Assembly (NCBI RefSeq): GCF_014397005.1
Contig: NZ_JACGWS010000009.1
Location: 62,001 to 126,000 of the forward strand
Length of the DNA: 64,000 bases
Reading direction: 5' to 3'
Source: Kordia aestuariivivens
GTDB lineage: Bacteria; Bacteroidota; Bacteroidia; Flavobacteriales; Flavobacteriaceae
Under the pieces are notes generated by a model. The model ran no database searches. It was not told the origin of the DNA and saw only the letters and a program-made list of their open reading frames with translations. This document shows, one piece after another, positions 8,909 to 17,915 of this stretch. Made by a program: the position numbers and the translations under genes. Positions within the stretch are counted from its first letter, which is position 1. Each line of letters starts with the position of its first letter.

Positions 8909-9592
8909 ATGAAACACATACTTTTTATTATTACAAGTACCAATGTGATTGGCAACAGTAACCGAAGTACAGGATATGAATTTTCTGAAGTGGCAGATCC
9001 ATATTTTGAGTTTATTAACAAAGGCTATACCGTTGACTTCGCAAGTATATTAGGAGGGATTCCTCCAGAGACTGGTTATGATTCTGGAAATGAGAACAGC
9101 AAGGAGTTTAGAAATAGCAACGGTTTTAAGCGACTTAATTTTAGTCATAAACTTAGTGATATTACTATTGAAGCTTACGATGCCATTTTCTTTCCAGGTG
9201 GACTAGGTCCAATGGTAGATATGGTTAATAATTCTTTAGTAAAAAAAGTAATAAGAGATGTTTATGAAAGTGGTAGAGTTGTCGGTGCAGTATGCCACGG
9301 ACCAGTTGCTTTTTTAAATGTTAATTTGTCTGATGGCAGTAACTTATTAAGTGGTAAAAAAGTTAACTCATTTACAAAGGCAGAGGAAGACAAAGATGGC
9401 CACACTTTAGTGGATGTCATTCCTTTCATGTTGGATGCAGAATTGAAGAATCAAGGGGCATTATTCTCAAGTACGACTCCATTTGAACCTTATGTAGTAG
9501 TTGATGATAATTTAATTACGGGACAAAATCCAGCATCAGCATCCGGAGTTGCTATCGAAATGATGAAATTAATTAATACAAAGTATAATTAA
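8909..9592 (+). CDS. DJ-1/PfpI-family protein (first of a pair)
   Basis: This 227-residue class I glutamine amidotransferase-like protein carries the nucleophile elbow AVCHGP, with the conserved Cys, and the upstream acid in the strand FPGGLGPMVDM. The C-terminal strand LITGQNPAS is also typical. Family members act as glyoxalase III/deglycase-like enzymes, chaperones or hydrolases under carbonyl stress. The start at 8909 (MKHILFIITSTN) fits the first strand; a longer frame from 8855 adds an unlikely leader. The next gene is a paralogue 3 bases downstream, so they form one operon. Confidence 0.85.
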   Translation: MKHILFIITSTNVIGNSNRSTGYEFSEVADPYFEFINKGYTVDFASILGGIPPETGYDSGNENSKEFRNSNGFKRLNFSHKLSDITIEAYDAIFFPGGLGPMVDMVNNSLVKKVIRDVYESGRVVGAVCHGPVAFLNVNLSDGSNLLSGKKVNSFTKAEEDKDGHTLVDVIPFMLDAELKNQGALFSSTTPFEPYVVVDDNLITGQNPASASGVAIEMMKLINTKYN

Positions 9593-9595
9593 GAA

Positions 9596-10288
9596 ATGAA
9601 GAAAGTCATATTTATTACTACGTCACACAATAAATTAGGGGAGTCAGGATTGCAAACTGGAGTTTGGTTAGAAGAAGTAGCTACTCCTTATTTTGAATTA
9701 ATGAATGAGAATATTCATGTAGAAATTGCCTCTATTAAGGGTGGCGTTATTCCCATTGACCCAACAAGTGAATTAAAGGATTGGGAAACAGAAGACACTA
9801 TTAAATTTAAAAATGATTCAACAGCAATTAGCCTTATGGAAAATAGCTTAAAGCTGAGTGATTTAATTGGGTCCGATTATGATTTGGTTTATTTTCCTGG
9901 TGGGCATGGTCCTATGTGGGATTTTGTAAACAATCAAATATTAAACCGATTTTTACAAGAAGTGATTGTTCTAGACAAGCCAATTGCGGCCATGTGTCAT
10001 GGCGTTGCAGTTCTTATTGATGCTATAGATTTAGAGGGTAATGCTTTTGTAAAAGGAAAGAAACTTACCTCTTTTGCAGATTCTGAAGAAGTTGCTGTTA
10101 GAGCAGAAAATGTGGTTCCCTTTTCTTTAGAATCTAAGTTGAAAGAATTGGAGAGTATCTACAGTAAAGGAGATGATTTCACCCCTTATGTTGTAGTCGA
10201 AAAAAACCTTATTACAGGACAGAACCCCGCGTCTTCATATAGCGTTGCTCAAGAAATAATAAAATTATTATCTAATAAGAGAGACTGA
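9596..10288 (+). CDS. DJ-1/PfpI-family protein (second of a pair)
   Basis: The 230-residue protein is a clear paralogue of the preceding gene product, sharing the N-terminal strand, the FPGGHGPMWDF segment, the nucleophile elbow AAMCHGVAV and the C-terminal LITGQNPAS. The residue after the nucleophile His-Gly is Val instead of Pro, which may alter specificity. The pair probably arose by tandem duplication and is translated from one message. A role in detoxifying reactive carbonyl compounds is a family-level inference only. Confidence 0.85.
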   Translation: MKKVIFITTSHNKLGESGLQTGVWLEEVATPYFELMNENIHVEIASIKGGVIPIDPTSELKDWETEDTIKFKNDSTAISLMENSLKLSDLIGSDYDLVYFPGGHGPMWDFVNNQILNRFLQEVIVLDKPIAAMCHGVAVLIDAIDLEGNAFVKGKKLTSFADSEEVAVRAENVVPFSLESKLKELESIYSKGDDFTPYVVVEKNLITGQNPASSYSVAQEIIKLLSNKRD

Positions 10289-10502
10289 ACTTTATAAAAT
10301 AATTTTTGAACTTCTTTAGCATATAAAGGTTAGTGTTTAAACCTAGTTTTACAAAATGTAATAGGTTTTAAAAATAAAAGAACAAGCAACTTATTCAACT
10401 TAGTAATTTTGATTGATAGTAGAGAATTATTTTTTTTATTAATTGATAAGTTGGTTTCTTTTTCGAATATGTTATTCTTAATAACTTAAAATCCCCAAAA
10501 AA

Positions 10503-11246
10503 ATGAATAAATTAAACAATAAAGTAGCTTTAGTTACTGGTGCTTCAAAAGGTATAGGTGCTGAAATAGCCAAATCAATAGCTGCAGAAGGCGCTAAAGT
10601 TATAGTTAATTATTTTTTCGATGACATTGGGGCAAATAAAACTGTAAAGTATATAACCGAAAATGGAGGAAATGCAATTGCTGTAAAGGCAAATATTACT
10701 AAGCTTTCAGACATCAAAAATCTCTTTAATAAATCCATCGAATCATATGGAAAGATAGATTTACTTATAAATAATGCTGGTGTATACAGTTTTGAGCCTG
10801 TCGAGTCGGTAACCGAAGAAGAATATCATCGCCAATTTGATCACAATGTCTTGAGTGTAATTTTGACAATTCAGGAAGCTCTGAAATATTTTGATAGTAG
10901 GGTAGGCGGTAATATTATAAATATTAGTTCTGTGGCAAGTGTAAAAGCCACTCCAATGTCAATTGTATATTCTGCTACTAAAAGTGCAGTAGATTCAATA
11001 ACAAAAACACTAGCAAAAGAGCTTGGTTCAAGGAACATAAGGATTAACTCAATTCTACCTGGTCCTACACAAACAGAAGGTAATCAAATTATTGGTACAG
11101 AAATGGAAGATTACATTATATCTAATACCTCTTTTGGGAGAATAGGCCAACCAAAGGACATTGCATCATTGGCTGTGTTTTTAGCTTCTGAGGAATCATC
11201 ATGGATTACGGGACAACAAATTGTAGTTTCAGGTGGATTTGATTAA
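10503..11246 (+). CDS. SDR-family oxidoreductase (FabG-like)
   Basis: The 247-residue protein has the full classical SDR set: cofactor motif TGASKGIGAE, the NNAG motif, catalytic Ser in INISSVASV, YSATKSAVD with Tyr and Lys, and the C-terminal ITGQQIVVSGGFD. A residue pattern after strand 2 (NYFFDD) lacks the basic residue typical of strong NADPH preference, but this is weak evidence. The substrate is not known; the overall sequence is closest to the glucose 1-dehydrogenase/3-oxoacyl reductase type of general SDRs. It stands alone, preceded by a 214-base gap in which no feature was recognised. Confidence 0.9.
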   Translation: MNKLNNKVALVTGASKGIGAEIAKSIAAEGAKVIVNYFFDDIGANKTVKYITENGGNAIAVKANITKLSDIKNLFNKSIESYGKIDLLINNAGVYSFEPVESVTEEEYHRQFDHNVLSVILTIQEALKYFDSRVGGNIINISSVASVKATPMSIVYSATKSAVDSITKTLAKELGSRNIRINSILPGPTQTEGNQIIGTEMEDYIISNTSFGRIGQPKDIASLAVFLASEESSWITGQQIVVSGGFD

Positions 11247-11431
11247 TTGTTATAGGTCTTATTCAACTCAATAACATGGATAATGATACTTAATTTATAA
11301 ACCCTGACGGTAGGTAGTAGTGGTGAGTTTGGTATTACATATTAATTTTCGAAAAGACTATTCTGATTTTTTTACCTAATTGAGAATGTTGATCTAATAC
11401 AAATTATTTTATCTTTAAATGAAATGTGAAA

Positions 11432-12274
11432 TTAATTAGGAATAGACAAGGTTGGTAGCCACATTCCAAATAGAGTTGCATAAATTCCAATCAGTGTTGC
11501 AAGTGTCAATAAAACTAAAAGGCTTGCCATAACAATTTTTCCATAAACTTTGGAGCTATTTTGAGCTAGGAAATATAACTCAAGTATACTAAGAGGAAAT
11601 ATCCCTAAAAAAGAAGCATAGCCAAGAATCGTCAGGAAAGGACCTTGAAATGTTTCCATATCAAAACCAACAGGACCCCCCATTAACATTAACCATAAAT
11701 TTAGGCCAATTCGAAAAAACCAAACACCGTTCACGATTAGAAAAAGTCTAAGAGCCCAGCGCCGGTGAGCTTTGAAATTACGCTTTAAAGCAGTATATAA
11801 CGTAAAGAAACCAAAAATTAAAATAAGAAATCCACTTAATAAAAAAGGGAGCTGTTGAGAAGGGTCTCCAGCAAGTTTCCTTCCTGACATGCTTAAATAA
11901 AGCCCGGTTGCACCCATAATTAAAGTCGTAAAAAGATAAATACGACCGTTTATTCTGTGAAAAGAGGGAAAGCGCCCTCTAATTGATGACATAAACTGCA
12001 AAGGACCAGCTACTGTTATAATAAAGGCAAAAAGAATATGGAGTATTAGAAAAAAATTACCAATGTCTTCACCAACAACAAAACCATGAGTCAGTGCTCT
12101 GTTCCAAGCTTTAAAATCTGTATTCAAAGCATGACCTCCATAAAAAGCAGCAATGTAATAGGCAAAGATAAATTGTCCTAAAACTGCAGAGATGAACCAA
12201 GATTTTGCCGATAAAACTAAAATGTTATTAGCCTTCGGGTAACTCATTTTCGATAAATTTACTTTGTCTTTCAT
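11432..12274 (-). CDS. DUF2306 membrane protein
   Basis: The 280-residue protein has seven or eight hydrophobic helices and a typical DUF2306 core: a conserved His near FSSIRGRFPSFHRINGRIYL-like sequence (RFPSFHRINGRIY) and the later AHRRWALRLFLIVNGVWFFRIG. The family is found in the bacterial inner membrane and its function is unknown, though the His-rich loops suggest a cofactor or metal. The gene is transcribed with the AraC regulator upstream on the same strand (45 bases between), so regulation by that protein is plausible. Confidence 0.8.
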   Translation of the reverse strand: MKDKVNLSKMSYPKANNILVLSAKSWFISAVLGQFIFAYYIAAFYGGHALNTDFKAWNRALTHGFVVGEDIGNFFLILHILFAFIITVAGPLQFMSSIRGRFPSFHRINGRIYLFTTLIMGATGLYLSMSGRKLAGDPSQQLPFLLSGFLILIFGFFTLYTALKRNFKAHRRWALRLFLIVNGVWFFRIGLNLWLMLMGGPVGFDMETFQGPFLTILGYASFLGIFPLSILELYFLAQNSSKVYGKIVMASLLVLLTLATLIGIYATLFGMWLPTLSIPN

Positions 12275-12318
12275 TACATGTGTTAAATAGATACTGCATT
12301 AAGGTTTTCTTGAAATTT

Positions 12319-13179
12319 TTAATTTGAAGTTTCTAATAAGCATTCCAAGCGATATTGCGAGGGAGTTTTGTTATATTTTATTTTAAAAAGTCTTGATAAT
12401 TGAGTTGGAGTGCTAAAACCACAGTCATAGGCAATAGAACCTATTGCATCATCAGATACTCTCAAAATGGAAGCTACTTTTTCAATTCTCCTATTAAGAA
12501 TATATCGATGCGGTGTGTCCTTATAAATTTTAGTGAATTTTCTTTTAAAGGTTGATATACTTGTATTTGTTAAACTGGCCAAATCAGGTATTGAAGTATG
12601 TTCATATAGGTGTGCCTCCACAGTTTCTTTAAAGTCAAATGTTCTTTCTGAGAAAAGGCTTCTTATAATTTGAGTAACTTCAGGAAGGTTGTCTGTTTGC
12701 AATAATAAAAGAATAATTTCCTTTAATTTTAAAATAAGGATACCCTCTGTTAAAACTTGTCTATTATCAAATAACTGCTTTATGCCTTCAATATAGTGTT
12801 GAATTAAATTAGAGGCAGCCAATTGAATAATGTTTTGGGAAACTGGTCGTGATAACTCTTTCCAAAAGGGAGGCTTTGTTTCTTTATAAACTTTTTTTAG
12901 AGTTTCTGGGTGAAGATGGACTATAATTGATTTTACAATACCTTTTTTTTGATTCGCTAATTTGTTACTTAATAAATCACCAGATACTGATAGAACAATA
13001 TGTTTAGATTTTACTGATACACAATATTGTTTTGATATAACTTTAACATTCTCTTGCATAAAATAACTAAAGCATGCTTCAGATGGAATAGATAAACTAC
13101 CAGACATTGGAGTGTAAATGTCAATCCAAGAAAACAAAGGTCTCCCAAATAATTCTATTGACTTATGTTTGTTAATCAT
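12319..13179 (-). CDS. AraC-family transcriptional regulator
   Basis: The C-terminal part has two helix-turn-helix units: IPDLASLTNTSISTFKRKF and IGSIAYDCGFSTPTQLSRLF, ending KYNKTPSQYRLECL. This is the AraC/XylS DNA-binding domain. The N-terminal part (about 170 residues) resembles the sensing domain of flavobacterial AraC proteins such as the one at 2805. It lies directly upstream of the DUF2306 gene on the minus strand, so it probably controls that gene. Overlapping sequences further upstream are not recognised as operators. Confidence 0.85.
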   Translation of the reverse strand: MINKHKSIELFGRPLFSWIDIYTPMSGSLSIPSEACFSYFMQENVKVISKQYCVSVKSKHIVLSVSGDLLSNKLANQKKGIVKSIIVHLHPETLKKVYKETKPPFWKELSRPVSQNIIQLAASNLIQHYIEGIKQLFDNRQVLTEGILILKLKEIILLLLQTDNLPEVTQIIRSLFSERTFDFKETVEAHLYEHTSIPDLASLTNTSISTFKRKFTKIYKDTPHRYILNRRIEKVASILRVSDDAIGSIAYDCGFSTPTQLSRLFKIKYNKTPSQYRLECLLETSN

Positions 13180-13232
13180 GACTAATAAATTTTATTTAAA
13201 AATTGTGAAACTAATTTTAAGAGTTATATGCG

Positions 13233-13724
13233 TTATACTAATTTTGTGTTTTTGATTATTTGGTAACACCTTTCTTCAAACGTCTGATTTTCAATTGGAT
13301 TAACTATTTTTGTGAATAAATTTATCAATTCGCCATTATGTTCTGCCTTTCTCTTGTTTTGGATATCTATATATGTAAATTTGCTCCATAATAGAGATTT
13401 TAAGACTGTTTTAGTTTTATCATACATCCTCATTTCAACTCTTAAATCACTGCTTGAAAAATGAAGTAATTGAGATATAATCACAATTTCTTCATTAAGC
13501 ATTGCTGGTTTTAAATAAGCAATTTGATGACCTGTTACCACCCAACTTTTTCTGTAAGAATTAGCATGACCGAATGCATCTAAATTGTAATGCTTTAATA
13601 TTTTATCTTCCCTTGCATTAACAAAATAGTCAATGTACTTTGAATTGTTAAGATGATTAAAAGGGTTACAATCTTGAAACCTGACTTTTGTTTTAATTTC
13701 TAATATTTTTTTCATTTGTGACAT
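13233..13724 (-). CDS. Acyl-CoA thioesterase, 4HBT hotdog fold
   Basis: The 163-residue protein fits the 4-hydroxybenzoyl-CoA thioesterase family. The signature is KVRFQDCNPFNHLNNSKYIDYF, where the Asp and the HLNN region form the active-site strand and hotdog helix, followed by a beta-rich C-terminal half. Such enzymes cleave acyl-CoA thioesters in the cytoplasm; the acyl group is not known. The gene is followed by the AraC gene and preceded by the metallo-hydrolase gene on the same strand (15 bases between), so the three may be cotranscribed. The start could also be the Met at residue 4. Confidence 0.8.
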   Translation of the reverse strand: MSQMKKILEIKTKVRFQDCNPFNHLNNSKYIDYFVNAREDKILKHYNLDAFGHANSYRKSWVVTGHQIAYLKPAMLNEEIVIISQLLHFSSSDLRVEMRMYDKTKTVLKSLLWSKFTYIDIQNKRKAEHNGELINLFTKIVNPIENQTFEERCYQIIKNTKLV

Positions 13725-13739
13725 TGTTTAACATGAGAT

Positions 13740-14519
13740 TTATTTGACTTCCAAAGTATCTCCTTCGTCAAATTTCAATACCCTATTATCATTATATGCA
13801 TAGAGCTTTTCAATAGGCTCTTTGTAAAGTGAAAATGTTTTATGATGTACTGGCAATATAATTTTTGGATTTACTGTTTTCTCAAAATCCATAAATTGGT
13901 TTGCTGTAAATGTATATGGTCCTCCAAATTTATCTAGCCCGCCAGCACCAATATTTGGAATCATTATATCGGCATTTCTACCTTTTAAAAAAGTTTTTAC
14001 TTTTTGATGATTAACTGTATCACCTGTAACATATATCTGAATTTTTGATTTATTTTTTTCTACAGTTAGCCAATAACCATTTACACTACCAGCGAGTTTA
14101 GCTGCTATATAGTTACTAGCATGAACACATGGAATTGCTTCAATAGTTATTTTTAAATTTTCTTTCTCGAATATTTTTTTCTCTCCCCATTTCAAATAAT
14201 CTACATTGGTTGCATAAATTAATTTGAGCCATTTTTTTAGATTGGAATTGGCATAAACTTTAGACTCAGGCTCAATTTTTGTTACGCCATAAGCATCAAT
14301 ATGATCTTCATGTTCGTGTGTCAATAACCAAAAATCTATATTTTCAAAATCTTTTGATTCATAGTTTGGTTCTGTACGTCTTTTAGTTTTAAAAAACCTG
14401 TAATGTTGTAAAGTATCTTTTTGGCAAAGAACAGGATCACTACCTATTTTTAGGTTGTCTATACTTAATATCCAAGTAGAAGCACCAATCCATTTAAATT
14501 TTATATCAAAATCTTTCAT
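13740..14519 (-). CDS. MBL-fold metallo-hydrolase, UlaG-like
   Basis: The protein (259 residues) carries the metallo-beta-lactamase motif THEHEDHIDAYG (HxHxDH), a second metal His in IPCVHASN, the metal Asp in TGDTVN and the last His in LPVHHKTF. This fits the UlaG/RNaseZ-like group of small cytoplasmic hydrolases. The function in this organism is unknown. It is divergently placed from the HxlR regulator, with a palindrome in the intergenic region, so it is the obvious candidate target of that regulator. Confidence 0.85.
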   Translation of the reverse strand: MKDFDIKFKWIGASTWILSIDNLKIGSDPVLCQKDTLQHYRFFKTKRRTEPNYESKDFENIDFWLLTHEHEDHIDAYGVTKIEPESKVYANSNLKKWLKLIYATNVDYLKWGEKKIFEKENLKITIEAIPCVHASNYIAAKLAGSVNGYWLTVEKNKSKIQIYVTGDTVNHQKVKTFLKGRNADIMIPNIGAGGLDKFGGPYTFTANQFMDFEKTVNPKIILPVHHKTFSLYKEPIEKLYAYNDNRVLKFDEGDTLEVK

Positions 14520-14534
14520 ATATTTGTTTTTTTA

Positions 14535-14549
14535 GTTACTTTAAGTAAC
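14535..14549. promoter_or_regulatory. Palindromic operator candidate for the HxlR regulator
   Basis: A 15-base near-perfect palindrome GTTACTT-T-AAGTAAC lies between the divergent metallo-hydrolase and HxlR genes, 16 bases before the hydrolase start. Related half-sites (AAGTAAC, GGTAAC) recur at 14600-14620 around the HxlR start. HxlR-type proteins are known to bind such symmetric sites beside divergent enzyme genes; the assignment here is inference. Confidence 0.6.
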
Positions 14550-14610
14550 CAAAAGTATACCTTTATACACAGATAAACAATAACTTACAAATAGATAACT
14601 AAGTAACAAA

Positions 14611-15006
14611 ATGGTAACTAAAACTGATTTACAGCAAGTTAGGCTCAAGAAAAAAATAGAAAAATTTTATATTTCAACTCAGCCATATTTAAAACAAGGG
14701 TTTTGCCCAACCAAAAAACTATTATCAGCTTCTTTTGATAAATGGGGATTATTTTGCATTTTCAATTTAGGTTATCACGAAGTTTTACGATTTTCTGAGC
14801 TTAAAAAGAGTATAGACGGTATTTCGGCAAGAATGTTAACCGTAACTTTGAAAAAGTTAGAAGCGCATGACATAGTTAAAAGAAGTGTATTCTCAGAAGT
14901 GCCTCCCAAAGTTGAATATTCCCTCACCGAATTTGGTTTTGCGTTGTCTAATAAATTAATAGATATTAGTTCTTGGTTTGTTGAAAACTCTAAAGTGTTG
15001 AAGTGA
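14611..15006 (+). CDS. HxlR-family winged-helix regulator
   Basis: The 131-residue protein shows the HxlR signature: a Cys in the N-terminal region (QGFCPTKKLLSAS), then a winged helix with DKWGLFCIFNLGYHEVLRFSELKKSIDGISARMLTVTLKKLEAHDIVKRSVFSEVPPKVEYSLTEFG-like pattern (key parts: FSELKK, ISARMLT, LTEFG). The family Cys often senses reactive electrophiles. The gene is divergent from the metallo-hydrolase/thioesterase operon, which it probably regulates. The 3' end is followed by the relic and att region. Confidence 0.85.
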   Translation: MVTKTDLQQVRLKKKIEKFYISTQPYLKQGFCPTKKLLSASFDKWGLFCIFNLGYHEVLRFSELKKSIDGISARMLTVTLKKLEAHDIVKRSVFSEVPPKVEYSLTEFGFALSNKLIDISSWFVENSKVLK

Positions 15007-15143
15007 AATCGTCAAATAAGAGATTAATTAAATTTTTAATAAAGTACTAAGGTGAAAATTTTGAGTTATTTGTGTGATATGAATAAAATCAGAATCCTTA
15101 CAGATGAGTTCTATTAAGGAAACAGTTACCACTTTTTTAAAAT
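15007..15143. other. Spacer leading to the rep relic
   Basis: Nothing recognisable as a gene is present between the HxlR gene and the rep relic. The sequence from here to the att site at 15457 is best read as a decayed remnant of an earlier insertion. Confidence 0.4.
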
Positions 15144-15296
15144 ACATTAGCACAAAGCAGGACAAACTTTGAGGCTAAAAAACCTCACCGAGTAGCAATA
15201 ACAAGCTATGAGGTAGAAATTATAGGCAACGAAATACTACACAATATAACAAAGCGAATAATGATCAAAAAGAAGACTACTAGATCAAATTGTTAG
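15144..15296 (+). pseudogene. Relic of a rolling-circle rep gene
   Basis: An ungapped stretch of about 90 bases here matches the 5' part of the rep gene at 18295. The peptide TLAQSRTNFEAKKP aligns with TLAQSVTANESKKP, and EVEIIGNE with GTEIIGNE. The frame stays open to a TAG at 15294, but the match fades after the IIGNE region and no catalytic motif remains. It lies outside the left att core of element A, so it appears to belong to an older, mostly deleted relative of that element. Confidence 0.75.
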
Positions 15297-15417
15297 ATTA
15301 TTTGATCGATAATTTAAAATGGAAATTGGAAAAAGAATATTTAGAGAAAAATAGTCATATAAAGTTACATTGAAAACAAAGCTTAGAAACACAACTTCTG
15401 TCAACGATACTGATACT

Positions 15418-15453
15418 AAAAAAAAACGCCCTAAAATCAATGCTTTAGAGCGT
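15418..15453 (-). terminator. Probable ancestral ssrA terminator, displaced
   Basis: Read on the minus strand, arms at 15453-15444 and 15435-15426 pair over ten positions, one of them a U-G wobble, and are followed by a run of nine U (15426-15418). The wobble pairs only in minus-strand RNA; on the plus strand it would be C against A. It begins 4 bases beyond the att core that matches the tmRNA 3' end, so before integration it would have stood right after ssrA. Confidence 0.7.
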
Positions 15454-15456
15454 TTA

Positions 15457-15472
15457 TTGTGGAGCCGGGGAG
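15457..15472. repeat. att core, left end of element A
   Basis: The core TTGTGGAGCCGGGGAG equals the last bases of the tmRNA 3' end on the minus strand at 46783. It marks the outer left junction of the tandem insertion and is followed by element-specific sequence ahead of the integrase. Confidence 0.8.
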
Positions 15473-15588
15473 TATTGAACCTTTATATTTCGATATATTC
15501 TAAAAATGTTAAAAGTACTGATAATTAGTGTTTTAGTGAAAAGTTCATGTTTTGTTATTGGTTTAGAATAGTATTTAATCGTATATTT

Positions 15589-15610
15589 ACTTACACCTAA
15601 ACTTACACCC
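15589..15610. repeat. Direct repeats, possible integrase arm sites (left)
   Basis: ACTTACACCTAA is followed at once by ACTTACACCC just before the integrase start. The same double motif occurs near the right ends of both elements (about 23396-23417 and 46719-46740). Paired short repeats near both ends are typical of tyrosine recombinase arm-binding sites; this role is inferred. Confidence 0.5.
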
Positions 15611-15617
15611 GTTAAAA

Positions 15618-16883
15618 ATGCGTAGCACATTAAATTTAAAGGATAAAAAGAAAAACGGCGAAACATTAATTTATCTAATAGCCTTTTTTAAGGATGAAGA
15701 TAAAAAGTTTGTTTATTCGACAGGCGAAACGATTCACCCAAATGAATGGGATTTTAAAAATCGACAGCCAAAAAGTCTAACTGGACGATCTCAAAAAACG
15801 GATAGACATAGAGCCATAAAATTACAGTTAGATAGATATTCTAACTTTTTCCTTAAAATTACTGAATTATACAAGAATACAAATCAAGAAATTACGATTG
15901 AGAATATAAGAGCTGAATTTGATATTGAATTCAAAAAAGTAACCGTAGGAAAGGATATATTCTATGAAGCTTATGACGAATTTATGTCAAGAAAAATAAA
16001 AAATCAAGAGTGGGCGGATGCTACAATAAAGCGATACAAAAATATTAAGAACATACTGCAAGAGTTTGAAATTGTCCGAAACTATAAAATCACATTTAGT
16101 AAAATAAATGATAAATTTTATTCTGAGTTTACGGACTTCTGCATGACAGACAAACAGCATATAAATAATACATATTCACGTAATCTAGGTTTATTCAAAA
16201 CGTTTATGTTGTGGGCGTTAAATAACGGATATACTTATAATGCAAAATTCAGAAATTTTAAGAAAAAGAAACGTGTTATTACAAATCAAATAGCACTCAA
16301 AATTGAAGATTTACAGAAACTAATTGCACAAGATTTTGACACAGCAAGATTGGAAGGAATACGCGATGTATTCGTGTTTTCATGCGTTACAGGGATGAGG
16401 TTTGGAGAATTAAAGCTTATATCTAAAAATAATATAATTAACGGTTCTGTACAGCTAAAAGAAGAAAAAGGAGCAGAAAAAGAAATGCGTGAAGTTCCGC
16501 TAAATGAAATAGCTTTGTATATTTTGCGTAAGTATGATTATAAATTGCCATTGAAAGCAAACCAAAAACATAACGATTATATAAAAGAGGTTTTCAAGAT
16601 CGCAGGATATACGGAAAACGTTGAAAAGACCACAACCAAAGGAAAAGAAGTCATAAGAGAAACAATGCCGTTTTATGAGCGTGTAAGTACACATACAGCG
16701 CGACGTACTTTCATAACAATGATGAAGCAAAAAGGTAAAAGTGATAAACTTATTTCTAAAATCACAGGACATAAAGACATGAAAACTTTGAATCAATATT
16801 ATCAAGTTAATGACGAAGCCAAAAAAGATGCGGTAAATGATACTTTTGATATTGAATTACCATCATTAAAAAAAGTGAATTAA
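15618..16883 (+). CDS. int: Tyrosine recombinase/integrase
   Basis: The 421-residue protein has the Bacteroidota integrase layout. An N-terminal arm-binding domain (residues 1-100) is followed by a SAM-like core-binding domain (KNQEWADATIKRYKNI, YSRNLGLFKTFMLWALNNG) and a catalytic domain. The catalytic residues are Arg261 in TGMRFGEL, the His359-x-x-Arg362 box in HTARRTF, and the nucleophile Tyr394 or Tyr395 in LNQYYQV. It is the only integrase in the window and probably recombines the att core in the 3' end of ssrA, possibly also mobilising element B in trans. It is followed without a gap by the next gene (stop and start adjacent). Confidence 0.95.
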   Translation: MRSTLNLKDKKKNGETLIYLIAFFKDEDKKFVYSTGETIHPNEWDFKNRQPKSLTGRSQKTDRHRAIKLQLDRYSNFFLKITELYKNTNQEITIENIRAEFDIEFKKVTVGKDIFYEAYDEFMSRKIKNQEWADATIKRYKNIKNILQEFEIVRNYKITFSKINDKFYSEFTDFCMTDKQHINNTYSRNLGLFKTFMLWALNNGYTYNAKFRNFKKKKRVITNQIALKIEDLQKLIAQDFDTARLEGIRDVFVFSCVTGMRFGELKLISKNNIINGSVQLKEEKGAEKEMREVPLNEIALYILRKYDYKLPLKANQKHNDYIKEVFKIAGYTENVEKTTTKGKEVIRETMPFYERVSTHTARRTFITMMKQKGKSDKLISKITGHKDMKTLNQYYQVNDEAKKDAVNDTFDIELPSLKKVN

Positions 16884-17915
16884 ATGAATAAAAAGTTAGT
16901 AGGTTTTGAGTTGCCAAATAAAATGGCATATATCAAAACGGATGTTGGAGAAGAATTATTCAAACCGTATAAAAAAGCGAATCAAAAAGGTGTTAATGAA
17001 TGGCTCAAGGAATTTTTATTAACTGAGCAAAACTATAAAGATTTCAAGAAAGAATTTGAGGAATTAAAAATAAAATCTTTCCCCGAAAACATAGAAAAAG
17101 GATGTGCTTTTTGTAGAGGAGAGAAAAAAGGAGAAGGAGAAAAAAATTGTGAAAACCATCATGTTCAGATAGATACAACATTCAGTTTTTTTGCATATAA
17201 ATTTGTAAATATAGTTCTTTCAAATACACATATATATAATTCAAAAAAGGAGTTATATAAGTTAACTAAAAAATTTTACGAATGTTTTTACTTTTTCAAA
17301 GGGAAAGGAGTTGTCTACTTTGATTTAGATTCTTTGATAAAACATTGTTTAAATGCTGGGTTTTTATCAATATCTGAACACCTCAAAAGTATTGAGTTAA
17401 TTGAAGGTATTGAAATAATTAATTATACTTTAGATACGTTAGATCAAGAAGAAATAGAAAACGATATATATGAGCGTGAAGACTATAATTTCGTTATGCT
17501 TCAAAAAAAGTTTTTATTGAATAAGCATAATTCTATAATGCGAGATATTGAATATAAAAAAATAGAAAAAGAAGTTTTAAAGAGTAAAAAAACAGATGAT
17601 TCAAAAATAACGATACCACACTATGCACTTTATTATTATTATCTACAAGAAAGTGATTACATAGATTATTTTGAGAATCACCCGCAAGGAAAATTATATG
17701 CGATTGAAGAACTAATTGAGAATGATAGTATCAAAACTACAAAAAATTATTTTCAGAAAGTTTACAACAAATTCCGTCACTACAAAACAAATAGAATTGC
17801 ACACAATCAAGTTGCTAATATTAGTTTCGTTGTAAATACAATGCTTTCCGACTATCCAAAAGCCAAAGAATTAGCACTATTAGAACTAAAAGAAGCTAAA
17901 ACAAAGAATAGGTAA
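16884..17915 (+). CDS. Hypothetical protein of element A
   Basis: The 343-residue protein was not recognised. It has a Cys/His cluster near residue 75 (CAFCRGEKKGEGEKNCENHH) that could bind zinc, and an alpha-helical C-terminal part with FYFFKGKGVVYFDLDSL and an acidic stretch. Its start abuts the integrase stop, so it is translated from the same message. Genes of this kind often follow integrases in Bacteroidota integrative elements, which suggests a role in recombination or element maintenance, but this is inference from position only. Confidence 0.7.
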   Translation: MNKKLVGFELPNKMAYIKTDVGEELFKPYKKANQKGVNEWLKEFLLTEQNYKDFKKEFEELKIKSFPENIEKGCAFCRGEKKGEGEKNCENHHVQIDTTFSFFAYKFVNIVLSNTHIYNSKKELYKLTKKFYECFYFFKGKGVVYFDLDSLIKHCLNAGFLSISEHLKSIELIEGIEIINYTLDTLDQEEIENDIYEREDYNFVMLQKKFLLNKHNSIMRDIEYKKIEKEVLKSKKTDDSKITIPHYALYYYYLQESDYIDYFENHPQGKLYAIEELIENDSIKTTKNYFQKVYNKFRHYKTNRIAHNQVANISFVVNTMLSDYPKAKELALLELKEAKTKNR

